The position numbers and the translations under genes are program-made. Of a stretch of DNA of 64,000 nucleotides, positions 36,443-46,399 are shown piece by piece. The notes beneath the pieces are model-generated. The model did not search any database. It saw only the letters and a program-made list of their open reading frames with translations, and had not been told where the DNA came from. Origin of the DNA: Thermovorax subterraneus (GTDB lineage: Bacteria > Bacillota > Thermosediminibacteria > Thermosediminibacterales > Thermosediminibacteraceae); NCBI GenBank assembly GCA_021608145.1, contig JAKIHM010000002.1:62001-126000 (forward strand), written 5' to 3'. The stretch's first letter is position 1. Each line of letters starts with the position of its first letter.

Positions 36443-37555
36443 TTAGTCTATTAGGGAAATAATTTCTTTTAATATTCTCTCCAGGGCATCAGGCCTCCCT
36501 AACTTTTTGCTGGCTTTAGACATCTCGACAAGGGTATTTCTGTCGGATAGCAAATTTCTTATCGTATCATACAACTTTTTTCCCGATAGTTCTCTATCTT
36601 TAATGATAACGGCTGCACCATTTTTTCTCATAAAACCAGCGTTATAGTCCTGATGTTGACCCGCCGCGGTAGGCAGCGGTATCAGAATTGCCGGTTTACC
36701 AGCAGCTGTAAGTTCTGCTATTGTAATGGCACCAGCCCTGGAGACCACAAGGTCTGCAGCGGCTATAGCATAGTGCATTTCGTAAACATAAGGCCTTACT
36801 TTAATATGTCCTAGACCCGATGGATTTATTCCTTTATATTCCAGCTTTCTCACGAAATCATCGTAATTCCTTTTGCCTGTTATATGAAAAAGCTGAAAAG
36901 TGCCATCATCTTTTATCAAATCGATGAGCTCTAATATCGCTTCGTTAATTCTCAAAGCACCCTGACTTCCACCAAAGGATAAGACCAACGGTTTTTCCTT
37001 GTCCACACCAAGCTCCTTCAGCGCCCTGGATTTTTCTGTTAATACAATTTCCCGCCTTATCGGATTGCCGGTTACTACAACCTTGTCTTTCGGGAAGTAC
37101 TTTACAGAATCCGGAAAACTCACCGCCACTTTATCCACAAAGCGCGATAGGATTCTATTGGTAATACCGGGTTTAACGTTTTGTTCGTGAATTAAAGTTG
37201 GAATTTTCAGCATAGATGCAAAAAAAACTACGGGGCCTGCTACATAACCGCCAGTTCCGATAACCAAATCCGGCTTTTCTTTTTTTAACAAAGCCAGGGA
37301 TTGGAATCCACCCAGGGCTACCTCTTTCAGAGTTGAAAGGTTTTCCAGCGATAACTTTCTTTTAAAGCCTCTTGCTCTGATTTTCTTGAGTTCAAAACCG
37401 GCTTTCGGCACGAGGTCGTTTTCCAGTCCCTTTTCCGTGCCCACGAAAAGTATTTTTATATCCGGAAATTTCATCTTCAACCCCTGAGCTATTGCGATGG
37501 CAGGGTATATGTGTCCACCCGTTCCGCCTCCTGTGATTATAACCTTTTTGGGCAT
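36443..37555 (-). CDS. murG: MurG, lipid II-forming GlcNAc transferase
   Basis: GT-B transferase that adds GlcNAc to lipid I on the inner face of the membrane. Gly-rich loop GGGTGGHIYPAIAIA at the start, second G-loop SFGGSQGALRINE, and the C-terminal UDP-GlcNAc site SRAGAITIAELTAAGKPAILIPLP with AAGQHQDYNA. Length 370. ATG 37555 has GGAGG upstream. Only one base separates it from the spoVE/ftsW gene. Confidence 0.97.
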   Translation of the reverse strand: MPKKVIITGGGTGGHIYPAIAIAQGLKMKFPDIKILFVGTEKGLENDLVPKAGFELKKIRARGFKRKLSLENLSTLKEVALGGFQSLALLKKEKPDLVIGTGGYVAGPVVFFASMLKIPTLIHEQNVKPGITNRILSRFVDKVAVSFPDSVKYFPKDKVVVTGNPIRREIVLTEKSRALKELGVDKEKPLVLSFGGSQGALRINEAILELIDLIKDDGTFQLFHITGKRNYDDFVRKLEYKGINPSGLGHIKVRPYVYEMHYAIAAADLVVSRAGAITIAELTAAGKPAILIPLPTAAGQHQDYNAGFMRKNGAAVIIKDRELSGKKLYDTIRNLLSDRNTLVEMSKASKKLGRPDALERILKEIISLID

Positions 37556-37556
37556 A

Positions 37557-38657
37557 TCATTTAGCCTCCAAGTATCTGCTTATATTTAACAAAATGCCAA
37601 CTTCGGCCAGCGTTATCGTCAGCGAAGAACCCCCATAGCTTATAAAAGGCAGCGGCATCCCCGTAACTGGCATGGATGCTGTTACCACCGCTACGTGAAT
37701 TAGAAATTGAAGGGCGATAAGGCTCGTTATGCCTGTAGCCATGAATTTCCCGAATAAATCAGGAGCATGCAAAGCCGCCCTGTACCCTCGCCAGATAAAA
37801 ACGGTGAACATAAAAATGACGAATAGCGCCCCTAAAAAACCTAATTCCTCTCCTATTATAGCAAAAATAAAGTCCGTCTGAGGTTCAGGGAGGTAGAAAA
37901 ATTTTTGCCGGCTCTGCCCTAAGCCAACCCCCAAAAGTCCTCCGGCCCCCAGGGCATAAAGCGACTGAACTATATTGTAACCGCTTCCGCGGATATCTTT
38001 CCAGGGATTCATAAAAGACAACAACCTTACCATCCTGTATGGTTCCACAATTATAAGCACTACCACTAAAAAAAGCCCTGCCCCTCCCAGCGATAGCATC
38101 TGTGGAATACTAGCTCCTGCCACGAATAGCATTACCATTGAGAGCATTCCTATAAGAACAGCCGCGCTGAGGTGCGGTTCTATCACGATTAGCCCGCATG
38201 TGACGGCAGTCACCAGCAATACGGGAAGCAGTCCTTTGAAAAAACTTTTTATATCCTCCTGCTTTCGTTCAAGAGTACAAGAAAGGTATACAACCATTCC
38301 AAGCTTTGCAATTTCTGAAGGCTGTACTGTAAAAGAACCTACTCCAATCCATCGCCTTGCCTCATTTATCTTTAATCCAATCCCAGGAATTAATACCGCA
38401 ACAAGAAGGACGTACATTAAAATTAAGATGTTTTTTTCGTACTTTTTTACCTGCCAATAGTCGTAATTCATGAAATATATCATTGCTGCAAGTCCCAAAA
38501 AAGCCGCTACCAGTTGCCTTTTCAAAAAGTAAAGGCTATCCTTATGAACGTAATACGCCCATACGCTGCTGGAACTGAAGACCATTATTATTCCAAAGCA
38601 CAAAAGCACCAGAACGACAAACATAATGATAAAGTCTGGGGGATTTCTGTATCTCAT
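37557..38657 (-). CDS. spoVE: SEDS glycosyltransferase FtsW/SpoVE
   Basis: Polytopic SEDS protein of 366 residues with about ten helices. Signature stretches are NEARRWIGVGSFTVQPSEIAKL with its conserved polar residues, and PVTGMPLPFISYGGSSL near the end. It should polymerise glycan with the PBP in this cluster. Position between murD and murG matches spoVE in B. subtilis, but it is the only SEDS gene here, so it may serve vegetative division as FtsW too. Symbol is by context. Confidence 0.88.
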   Translation of the reverse strand: MRYRNPPDFIIMFVVLVLLCFGIIMVFSSSSVWAYYVHKDSLYFLKRQLVAAFLGLAAMIYFMNYDYWQVKKYEKNILILMYVLLVAVLIPGIGLKINEARRWIGVGSFTVQPSEIAKLGMVVYLSCTLERKQEDIKSFFKGLLPVLLVTAVTCGLIVIEPHLSAAVLIGMLSMVMLFVAGASIPQMLSLGGAGLFLVVVLIIVEPYRMVRLLSFMNPWKDIRGSGYNIVQSLYALGAGGLLGVGLGQSRQKFFYLPEPQTDFIFAIIGEELGFLGALFVIFMFTVFIWRGYRAALHAPDLFGKFMATGITSLIALQFLIHVAVVTASMPVTGMPLPFISYGGSSLTITLAEVGILLNISRYLEAK

Positions 38658-38671
38658 GATTAACGCCCCCT

Positions 38672-40030
38672 CTAAATTTTAAGCGAACGCACTGCTTCTT
38701 TGAATACCCTTCCGCGTTCTTCGAAATTTGAAAACATATCCCAGCTGGCACATGCTGGTGAAAGAAGTACTGTATCTCCCGGCTCCGCAGATTCTTTTGC
38801 AATCTTAACTGCTTCGTGCATTGACGAGGCCTTTTCTACTTCGTAAAAACCCTCTTCCCTTGCGGCCTTTTCAATCTGATCGGCCGTAGCCCCAATCAAC
38901 ACGGCTTTTTTAACTTTACCAAAAAACGCCCTGACAAAAGGTCGAAAGTCCACCTTTTTGTCGTAACCCCCGGCTATCAAAATTATCGGACCTTCCACCG
39001 TCTCTAAAGCCTTCAGAGCAGCATCCGGATTAGTACCTTTCGAATCGTTGATAAACTTCACGCCATCGATAGTATCTACGTATTCCAGCCTGTGCTCGAC
39101 TCCTTTGAAATCTTTCAGGGTTTCGGCCAGGTTATTCAGATTCGTCTTGGTGATCCATGCCACTGCCACTGCGGCAAGGGCGTTTTCAAGATTATGGGCA
39201 CCTTTTATACCTAGATCCTTTGCCTCCAAAATCGGATAAATAAATCCATTTTCCCTTATCAATATAACGCCATTTTTGACGAAAACGCCTTTGGAAAGCT
39301 CCTGCTTTCTGCTGAAAAACACCACCCTGCTCCTTGCTCTTTTTGCCAGACCTGCTACAACAGGATCGTCATAATTTAGCACAGCAAAATCGTTTTCATC
39401 TTGATTTTCCAAAATCCTTGCTTTAGCTTCAATGTAATTTTCGAAAGTCTTGTGCCGGTTAAGGTGATCTTCGGTTATGTTCAGTATTACGCTCACCTTC
39501 GGTTTGAAGTAGAGTATATTTTCTAGTTGGAAACTACTCACTTCCACGACGACGTAGTCTTTTTGGCCCTTTTTGTCAGCCTCTTGAATCAATGGCGTTC
39601 CTATATTCCCTGCAACGGATATATTTTTCCCGTCATTTTTGAGTATCTCGCCTATAAGAGTAGTGGTGGTGGTCTTTCCGTTTGTCCCCGTAACCGCAAT
39701 TATTGGAGCTTTGGTGTACCAGTATCCGAGTTCCAGCTCGCTTACTACAGGGATACCTCTTTTCCTGGCTTCTTCGATGAGGGGAATATCGCTTGGAACC
39801 CCCGGACTTATTACAATTAGATTCGTACCTTCCAAAAGCGTCAACGGATGGCCGCCGAAAAATAATTCGATTCCTCTATTGCTTAATTTGTCCACAACTT
39901 CTTTCATCTCTTCCTTTTTCCTTATGTCGTTGGCTATAACCTTCGCCCCCATGCTCGAGAGTTCAATGGCAGCGGCCACACCGCTTCTCGCAAGCCCCAC
40001 TACCAAAACCTTTTTGCCCCCTAATTCCAT
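38672..40030 (-). CDS. murD: UDP-N-acetylmuramoyl-L-alanine-D-glutamate ligase
   Basis: Adds D-Glu to UDP-MurNAc-L-Ala. N-terminal VLVVGLARSGVAAAIEL, P-loop VTGTNGKTTTTTLI, and C-terminal KFINDSKGTNPDAA with DTVLLSPACASWDMF. Length 452. ATG 40030 has GGAAGGAGG upstream. It is followed by spoVE/ftsW and preceded by mraY. Confidence 0.97.
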   Translation of the reverse strand: MELGGKKVLVVGLARSGVAAAIELSSMGAKVIANDIRKKEEMKEVVDKLSNRGIELFFGGHPLTLLEGTNLIVISPGVPSDIPLIEEARKRGIPVVSELELGYWYTKAPIIAVTGTNGKTTTTTLIGEILKNDGKNISVAGNIGTPLIQEADKKGQKDYVVVEVSSFQLENILYFKPKVSVILNITEDHLNRHKTFENYIEAKARILENQDENDFAVLNYDDPVVAGLAKRARSRVVFFSRKQELSKGVFVKNGVILIRENGFIYPILEAKDLGIKGAHNLENALAAVAVAWITKTNLNNLAETLKDFKGVEHRLEYVDTIDGVKFINDSKGTNPDAALKALETVEGPIILIAGGYDKKVDFRPFVRAFFGKVKKAVLIGATADQIEKAAREEGFYEVEKASSMHEAVKIAKESAEPGDTVLLSPACASWDMFSNFEERGRVFKEAVRSLKI

Positions 40031-40048
40031 TGCTTGCCCTCCTTCCTC

Positions 40049-41017
40049 TCAGAAGATCTCTGTTGACAAAAATACTATAATGCCGGTTAAAGCCGAAACG
40101 GCCGCAATCACCCAGAAAACCAGAACCACTTTGAATTCGCTCCAGCCACCTAGCTCAAAGTGATGGTGCAGGGGACTCATCCTGAAAATTCTCTTACCCG
40201 TGAGCCTGAAATAAATTACCTGCAAAATTACGGAGAGAGTTTCCACTATGAAAATAAAGCCGATGAGCGCCAGATAAAATTGAGTTCCTCCCAGCACAGC
40301 CAGGGCGGATATAGCCCCTCCAAGTCCCAGGGAGCCCGTATCGCCCATGAACACTTTAGCCGGATGGCGATTATAAAGCAGAAAACCGAGGCAGGCGCCG
40401 CTGAGGGCTGAACTGAACAGGGCCAGGTCCTGCAGGCCCAGAAAAAAATAAATTACTGTATATGCGAACCCTACTATTACTGAAATGCCCGAAACCAAAC
40501 CGTCCAATCCATCGGTAAGATTAACACTGTTTACCGTTCCGAGTATGACAAAGATTGTAAACGGGATGTAAATCAGCCCGAGGTCGATGCCGTTTCTTAT
40601 GAAAGGAAAGAATACCGTCGTTGTGCCGGGATAGACTCCCGAGCCAAAAAAAGCAAGTAAAATGGAAAGTATAATTTGGAAAAGCAACTTTTGACTGGCT
40701 CTCAACCCCAAAGGCCTTTTTTTGACCACCTTTATGTAATCATCCACAAAACCTACGAGGCCAAATCCTGCGGTGGATAAAACGGCTGCCAGCGCATAGG
40801 GGCTCCCTTTGTAAAAAAGCAGTGTGGAAAATACTACGGCTGGTATTATCATTATTCCACCCATTGTGGGTGTTCCCATTTTTTTTAGGTGCCTCTTTGG
40901 GCCGTCGTCCCTCACCGTTTGACCAAACTTCAATATTTGTAAAATAGGTATTACCCCGATTCCGGATAATGCCACTATCGCAAATGCGGTCGTTGCTGCA
41001 AGAAATGCGGTTTTCAT
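40049..41017 (-). CDS. mraY: phospho-N-acetylmuramoyl-pentapeptide transferase
   Basis: Membrane enzyme making lipid I from UDP-MurNAc-pentapeptide and undecaprenyl phosphate. Ten-helix protein of 322 residues. Family motifs KKMGTPTMGGIMII, the catalytic FVDDYIKV, NLTDGLDGL and the late FMGDTGSLGLGGAI with HHHFE are all present. ATG 41017 has GGGAGG upstream. Two bases separate it from murF. Confidence 0.97.
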   Translation of the reverse strand: MKTAFLAATTAFAIVALSGIGVIPILQILKFGQTVRDDGPKRHLKKMGTPTMGGIMIIPAVVFSTLLFYKGSPYALAAVLSTAGFGLVGFVDDYIKVVKKRPLGLRASQKLLFQIILSILLAFFGSGVYPGTTTVFFPFIRNGIDLGLIYIPFTIFVILGTVNSVNLTDGLDGLVSGISVIVGFAYTVIYFFLGLQDLALFSSALSGACLGFLLYNRHPAKVFMGDTGSLGLGGAISALAVLGGTQFYLALIGFIFIVETLSVILQVIYFRLTGKRIFRMSPLHHHFELGGWSEFKVVLVFWVIAAVSALTGIIVFLSTEIF

Positions 41018-41019
41018 TG

Positions 41020-42405
41020 TTACGACCTCCCAACTAAAAAATCAACTATCTCCTCCATCTTCATGCCTCTTGATGCCTTAACCAAAATTATATCACAATC
41101 TCCCACGAGCTTTTCCATGCAAGCTATAGCTTCATCCTTCTTTGAGAAAGTATAAATAAAGCGGCTACTCAATCCCCCTTCTAGGGCTCCTCTTGCCAGA
41201 TCTTCAGCGTGATTTCCTATACAAATGAGTTTATCTGTCAGAGAAGCTGCATATCTACCCACTTCGCGGTGGGCATCGGCAGCATAATCACCTAATTCCA
41301 ACATATCGCCGAGGACAGCTGCTTTTTTCTTACCTTTTCCGAGCTCGCTCAAGACCTTCAAGGCCGCCTTCATGGAATCAGGGCTTGCATTATATGAGTC
41401 ATCGATAATTGTAGCACCAGTGCGTGATTTTTTAAATTCCAACCTCATTTTGCATGGTTTTGCATCAAGCAAACCTCTTTGTATCTCTTCGACGCTTAAT
41501 CCAAATTCCAACCCTACCGCTACGGCAGCCAATGCGTTATATACCTGATGTATTCCTACAAAGGGAATTTTCACAGGAAAATCAACTCCACCGCCGATAA
41601 CCCTGAACATCATCCCGTCCTGTCCAAGAGATACTATATCCTCAGCCTTGAGGTCTCCTTTTTCGATGCCGAAAAACAAGGTCCGGGGGAGCAGCTTCCC
41701 CTTTCTAGCAAAAAGTTCAGGGCTATCTGCGTTCAATACGATTAGGTCTTCTCTAGTCAATACCTCAGCAAGCTCAAGTTTTGCCTTTGCTATGTTCTCC
41801 TTACTTCCTAATTTTTCAATATGAGAAATCCCAATATTGGTTATCACTCCCACCTTTGGCCGCACCAAAATGGAAAGTCGCCTTATCTCGCCGAATCCGC
41901 TCATCCCCATTTCCACGACACCTATCTCGTGGTCGCCCAACTTAAAAAGTGTAAGGGGCAATCCTATATCGTTGTTAAAATTCCCCTCATTTTTCAGCAC
42001 CTTGTACTTTTTCCCGAGAACTGACGCTACCATTTCTTTAGTTGAAGTTTTTCCCACGCTGCCTGTAATCGCCACAAACGGTATGTCAAAAAGCGAGCGG
42101 TAATATTCGGCAAGTTTAAGAAGGGCTTCTTTTGTATCTTTTACCAAAATCAAGGGTTTTTCAAATTCTAAATTCGACACTTTGTATTTCCTATTTTCCG
42201 AACAGAGAGACGCCTCAGCCCCCCTTTCGAAAGCTTCCTTTATAAAATCATGGCCGTCGAATTTTTCCCCTTGCAGCGGAACAAAAAGCTCGGCTGGCTT
42301 TATCGTCCTTGAATCTGTAGAAACACCAAAAATCAAGCCATCAATCTTTTTTTCCATCCGTCCTTTAGTAGCATTGATAATCTCTTCAAAAGAGAGAGGT
42401 TTCAC
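41020..42405 (-). CDS. murF: UDP-MurNAc-tripeptide D-alanyl-D-alanine ligase
   Basis: Adds D-Ala-D-Ala to complete the cytoplasmic pentapeptide. P-loop ITGSVGKTSTKEM, then GNFNNDIGLPLTL, VEMGMSGFGEI and IIDDSYNASPDSM. Length 461. Start is GTG at 42405, with AAGGAGAG six nt upstream. It overlaps the murE stop by four bases (GTGA), the usual coupling signature. Confidence 0.97.
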   Translation of the reverse strand: MKPLSFEEIINATKGRMEKKIDGLIFGVSTDSRTIKPAELFVPLQGEKFDGHDFIKEAFERGAEASLCSENRKYKVSNLEFEKPLILVKDTKEALLKLAEYYRSLFDIPFVAITGSVGKTSTKEMVASVLGKKYKVLKNEGNFNNDIGLPLTLFKLGDHEIGVVEMGMSGFGEIRRLSILVRPKVGVITNIGISHIEKLGSKENIAKAKLELAEVLTREDLIVLNADSPELFARKGKLLPRTLFFGIEKGDLKAEDIVSLGQDGMMFRVIGGGVDFPVKIPFVGIHQVYNALAAVAVGLEFGLSVEEIQRGLLDAKPCKMRLEFKKSRTGATIIDDSYNASPDSMKAALKVLSELGKGKKKAAVLGDMLELGDYAADAHREVGRYAASLTDKLICIGNHAEDLARGALEGGLSSRFIYTFSKKDEAIACMEKLVGDCDIILVKASRGMKMEEIVDFLVGRS

Positions 42406-43859
42406 CTTATTCTCTCCTTTTCTTTCAAGAATTCACGAGCTACTTCCCTGTCGTCAAACGGGATAATCTCGTCCTTTATTATCTGATAATTTTCGTGTCC
42501 TTTTCCCGCTATTAAAACTACATCTCCTTTTGATGCTATTTCGATAGCTCTCTTAATCGCTGCTCTTCTGTCGACTATTTTTTCGTAATTGTCCTTTTCC
42601 CCCACACCCTTTTCTATATCGCTTATGATTGCTTCCGGGTCTTCGCTCCTGGGGTTGTCGGAAGTTATTATGAAGTAATCCGAGTATTCAGAAACGACCC
42701 TTCCCATAAGTGGCCTTTTGGACCGGTCTCTGTCTCCACCCGCGCCAAACACAGTTATAATTTTACCTTTTGCAAAAGATTTTATAGTCATTAACACGTT
42801 CTCAAGACCATCTGGAGTATGGGCGTAATCAACTATCACTGTGAAATCTTGTCCTTCATCCACTGGCTCAAACCTTCCGGGCACACCCCTTACCTTTTCT
42901 AGCGCCTTTGCTATCGTATCAAGTTCGATTCCAAGAAAAAGACATGCAGATATGGCGGCAAGTGAATTATATACGCTAAATTTTCCTGGCACTCTATAGA
43001 CTATATTTTTTTGTTTTCCATTAAAACTTAAATTAAAGGTCACTCCACTTGAATCAATTCTTACATCTTCAGCTTTTACATCGGCCTTTCCTTCAATAGC
43101 GTAAGTTAAAATAGGTAAATCCAATTCCCTGCACAGACGCCTCCCGCTTGGATCGTCGATATTTATGGCTGCCCTTCTGGAGAGATAAAACAATTTCTTC
43201 TTGGAAGAATAGTAGTCATCAAAGCTTTCATGGAAATCCAGGTGATCCTGCGTTAAATTTGTGAAAACTCCCACCTCAAACCTTACGTCATCTACCCTGT
43301 GAAGTTTAAGGGAGTGTGAAGAAACTTCCATAGAGACGTATTCTACCCCTTCATCCAGCATTTCCACAAAGATACGGTTTAAATCCAGCGATTCGGGAGT
43401 AGTGCGTTCGGATGGCAAAACTCTGTCTTTGATGCATAAACCTACAGTTCCTATTACCCCAGTTGGAAGGCCTGCCTCGTCTAGTATGGCTTTTATGAGA
43501 TAAGTGGTCGTCGTCTTTCCGTTAGTCCCAGTTACGCCTACAATTTTCAATTTTTCAGCCGGTTTCCCGAAAAATATTGAAGACGCTTGTGACAGTGCCT
43601 TTCTGCTGTTTTTTACCCTCAAGTAGAGAACCCCATCAGGCAAATCAATTTCCTTTTCTCCTATTACTCCAATTGCTCCCTTTTTTATGGCGTCTTCTAT
43701 GAAATCGTGCCCATCTAATTTAAATCCACGAATCGCCACAAATAGGCTTCCCTTTTCTACCTTTCTTGAATCATAGGCAATACTTTCTATGTTTATGTCC
43801 TTCGGCCCTTTTACACTTAAAATTTCACTTAAATTTTCCAATATATGTATGGCTTTCAT
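42402..43859 (-). CDS. murE: UDP-MurNAc-L-Ala-D-Glu:meso-DAP ligase
   Basis: Adds the third stem residue. P-loop VTGTNGKTTTTYL; the specificity motif DNPR is seen in IITSDNPRSEDPEAI and means meso-diaminopimelate is used, in line with dapL and dapF here. GKGHENYQII near the end is the ATP-domain close. Length 485. ATG 43859 with AAGGGA upstream. Next to spoVD. Confidence 0.97.
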   Translation of the reverse strand: MKAIHILENLSEILSVKGPKDINIESIAYDSRKVEKGSLFVAIRGFKLDGHDFIEDAIKKGAIGVIGEKEIDLPDGVLYLRVKNSRKALSQASSIFFGKPAEKLKIVGVTGTNGKTTTTYLIKAILDEAGLPTGVIGTVGLCIKDRVLPSERTTPESLDLNRIFVEMLDEGVEYVSMEVSSHSLKLHRVDDVRFEVGVFTNLTQDHLDFHESFDDYYSSKKKLFYLSRRAAINIDDPSGRRLCRELDLPILTYAIEGKADVKAEDVRIDSSGVTFNLSFNGKQKNIVYRVPGKFSVYNSLAAISACLFLGIELDTIAKALEKVRGVPGRFEPVDEGQDFTVIVDYAHTPDGLENVLMTIKSFAKGKIITVFGAGGDRDRSKRPLMGRVVSEYSDYFIITSDNPRSEDPEAIISDIEKGVGEKDNYEKIVDRRAAIKRAIEIASKGDVVLIAGKGHENYQIIKDEIIPFDDREVAREFLKEKERIR

Positions 43860-43909
43860 GGCTTAATTTCCCTTCCTTACAGACTTTGAAGTTCCTTGGA
43901 TGTCAGCTT

Positions 43910-46003
43910 CTATTCACTGCTACCTATAGAACTAGGCGGTTCAAAAAACACTTGCACAACTGTACCAATCTCCACTTCCGCTCCCGGCGGAGGATTCTGA
44001 CGAACAGCAAAGCCGCTGCCCTTGATATCTATTTTTAACCCTACGGCGTTTAAAATTTCGCTGGCCTCTCTCATGGTCCTCCCCATCAGGTCCGGGACAG
44101 TAGCGGGATTCTTATCGGTTTTTGCATCGGAAACCTTGAGCAGAACGGTAGAACCAACCGGGACTTCCGAATCCGGCGCCGGCACCTGTTCGTAGACCAC
44201 AAGTCCCTGACCCTCTACCCGCACCGACAGCTTATGATTCATGAGAACCTCCTTGGCATCTTCCACGTATAGATTTCTGACATCCGGTACTTTTACAGCC
44301 TCTTTTGGCTCGCTGTCGGAAAGTCGCGGTTTTACACCCTTGTACTTTAAAATATCGGCCATTACCTTTTGAAATATTGGAGCGGCTATTTGCCCGCCGT
44401 AGTATATTCCGGTGGACGGTTCATCTATGATAACCAAAACGACAAACTGCGGGTCGTCGGCCGGTGCAAACCCCACGAACGACGCCACATATTTACCGTC
44501 CGCGTATTTTTCCGCAGTGCCGGTCTTTCCGGCCACTTTATATCCTTCGATTTTTGCTCTGCCACCTGTTCCGTTTTCCACTACACTTTCCAAAAGATTC
44601 CTAAGTTCTTTAGCAGTATCTTCAGATATTACCTGCCTTATGACTTTAGGTTTGAACTCTTGAACTATTTTGCCTTCCTTGTCCACCAAAGCCTTTGCTA
44701 TGTGGGGTGCTGTCATCTTTCCGTCATTGGCAACCGCAGCTACGGCCGAGATTAATTGAATCGGAGTCACCGAAATTCCCTGACCGAAAGAAATGGTGGC
44801 AAGCTCTACGGGTCCTACCTTATCGGGATTAAAAATACCTTTCGCTTCTCCTGGAAGGTCAACGCCGGTGGGCTCTCCGAAACCGAAACCTTTTATGTAT
44901 TTAATAAATTTTTCTTTCCCCAATCTTGATGCAACCTCCACAAAACCAGGGTTGCAGGAATTCTGTATAACCTGGGCGAAAGTCTGGCTGCCGTGGCCTC
45001 CAGCTCTCCAGCATTTTATCCTGACACCTGACACAACTACGTAGCCGGGGTCGTAAAATCTATCATCAGGGTCGACAACACCTTCTTCAAGGGCAGCTGC
45101 TGCTGTCACTATCTTGAAAGTCGAACCTGGTTCGTATACATCAGATATGGCGCTATTTCTCCATACCGAAGAAGAATAGTTTTTATAATTGTTAGGGTCA
45201 TAATCCGGTTTGTTTGCCAGAGCTAGAATTTCTCCTGTTTTGGGATCCATTACTATTATTGTACCCTTCTTAGCGTTATTTTCTGCAATGGCTTTTTCCA
45301 GTTCCCTTTCAGCTATGTATTGTATCACTTTGTCAATAGTGAGCACTAAACCCAATCCTTCTTCGGGTGGGATATATTTCTCCAAGCCAAAGGGTAGCTC
45401 CCGGCTCAAAGCATCCTTTTCTGATATAATCCTTCCCGGAATGCCTCTCAAATATTTGTCGTAAATCAACTCCACACCGTCTAGTCCCTGACTGTCAATT
45501 CCGGTAAACCCTAACACGTGAGACGCCAAATTTTTTTCAGGATAGAACCTTTTGCTTTCTTCGGTAAAATAAATCCCCTTTAATTTAAGTTTTCTGACGG
45601 CCTCTGCCTCTTCATCGGTAATTTTTCTCTTTATGAATATAGAGCCTCTTTTCTTTTTTTTCGCTTCTTCGAGGGTTTTAATTAACACTTCTTTTTCTAT
45701 GTTCAAAACGGGAGAAAGCAGAGAAGCAGTTTTTTCCACATCCTCGATATCGGGGGGACTTGCCATAACCGACTTCACGCTAGCGCTAATAGCGAGCGGA
45801 TTCATATTTCTATCGTAAATAGTGCCTCTTTTCGGTTCCACCGGAGAATCTCTTGTCCACTGCTCCTTCGCTTTAGACCTTAACTCGTCACCTCGGACAA
45901 ATTGAATATAAAAAACTCTTCCTACGATAGCAATGTTCAGCGCAAAGCATATCAAAAGCAAAAAGACAAGTCGTTTTTTAACAGTTTTGCTGCTGTGGGC
46001 CAT
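43910..46003 (-). CDS. spoVD: SpoVD-type class B PBP with two PASTA domains
   Basis: Transpeptidase of about 697 residues. One N-terminal helix, a PBP dimerisation domain (RGTIYDRNMNPLAIS), then the catalytic SxxK at STFK (near residue 294), SxN in QNSCNPG, and KTG in VAGKTGTAEKY. Two C-terminal PASTA domains follow (VPDVRNLYVEDAKEVL, VPDLMGRTMREASEIL). This layout matches SpoVD. It is the only class B PBP in the cluster, so it may also act as FtsI. ATG 46003 with AGGGGGA upstream is preferred over an earlier codon overlapping ftsL. Confidence 0.93.
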   Translation of the reverse strand: MAHSSKTVKKRLVFLLLICFALNIAIVGRVFYIQFVRGDELRSKAKEQWTRDSPVEPKRGTIYDRNMNPLAISASVKSVMASPPDIEDVEKTASLLSPVLNIEKEVLIKTLEEAKKKKRGSIFIKRKITDEEAEAVRKLKLKGIYFTEESKRFYPEKNLASHVLGFTGIDSQGLDGVELIYDKYLRGIPGRIISEKDALSRELPFGLEKYIPPEEGLGLVLTIDKVIQYIAERELEKAIAENNAKKGTIIVMDPKTGEILALANKPDYDPNNYKNYSSSVWRNSAISDVYEPGSTFKIVTAAAALEEGVVDPDDRFYDPGYVVVSGVRIKCWRAGGHGSQTFAQVIQNSCNPGFVEVASRLGKEKFIKYIKGFGFGEPTGVDLPGEAKGIFNPDKVGPVELATISFGQGISVTPIQLISAVAAVANDGKMTAPHIAKALVDKEGKIVQEFKPKVIRQVISEDTAKELRNLLESVVENGTGGRAKIEGYKVAGKTGTAEKYADGKYVASFVGFAPADDPQFVVLVIIDEPSTGIYYGGQIAAPIFQKVMADILKYKGVKPRLSDSEPKEAVKVPDVRNLYVEDAKEVLMNHKLSVRVEGQGLVVYEQVPAPDSEVPVGSTVLLKVSDAKTDKNPATVPDLMGRTMREASEILNAVGLKIDIKGSGFAVRQNPPPGAEVEIGTVVQVFFEPPSSIGSSE

Positions 46004-46025
46004 GGAAAATCCCCCTGCAAATGGC

Positions 46026-46382
46026 TTACCTCTCAAGGTATCTTATCTGTTCGTTGTCAGGTTCCTGCATCTTCAAATTGGCTTTTGCAATCTTCTCTAT
46101 CCTCTCAGTAGACTTTAAGTCGGCTATTTTTACTTTTAAGCTTTCATTTTCACTGGCTATCTTGGCAACTTCAGCTTTTAATTTTTCAACTTTATATTGA
46201 GTTTCAATTATGAATGCGTACCTTGTAAGAAGCAGCAAGGTTGCTAGGGTTACCACAATAACACTTAGGATGTAACGAGCTTTTTCTCTAGCTCTAGTTT
46301 TCGTCCTGGTTTTTGTCTGTTCAAACTGGCGAGGTATATATTGCTGCATTCCCCGATAAGAGGTTTTTGGAGCTACTACCAC
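46026..46382 (-). CDS. ftsL: cell division protein FtsL
   Basis: Short bitopic divisome protein: basic cytoplasmic N-terminus (KTRTKTRAREKARY), one helix (ILSVIVVTLATLLLLTRY), then an extracytoplasmic leucine-zipper coiled coil (VEKLKAEVAKIASENESLKV) and ERIEKIAKANLKMQEP. Position between rsmH and the PBP gene is diagnostic. GTG 46382 has AAGGGG ten nt upstream; the GTG at 46391 is adjacent to the same site. Confidence 0.93.
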   Translation of the reverse strand: MVVAPKTSYRGMQQYIPRQFEQTKTRTKTRAREKARYILSVIVVTLATLLLLTRYAFIIETQYKVEKLKAEVAKIASENESLKVKIADLKSTERIEKIAKANLKMQEPDNEQIRYLER

Positions 46383-46399
46383 TTTATTCACTCCCCTTG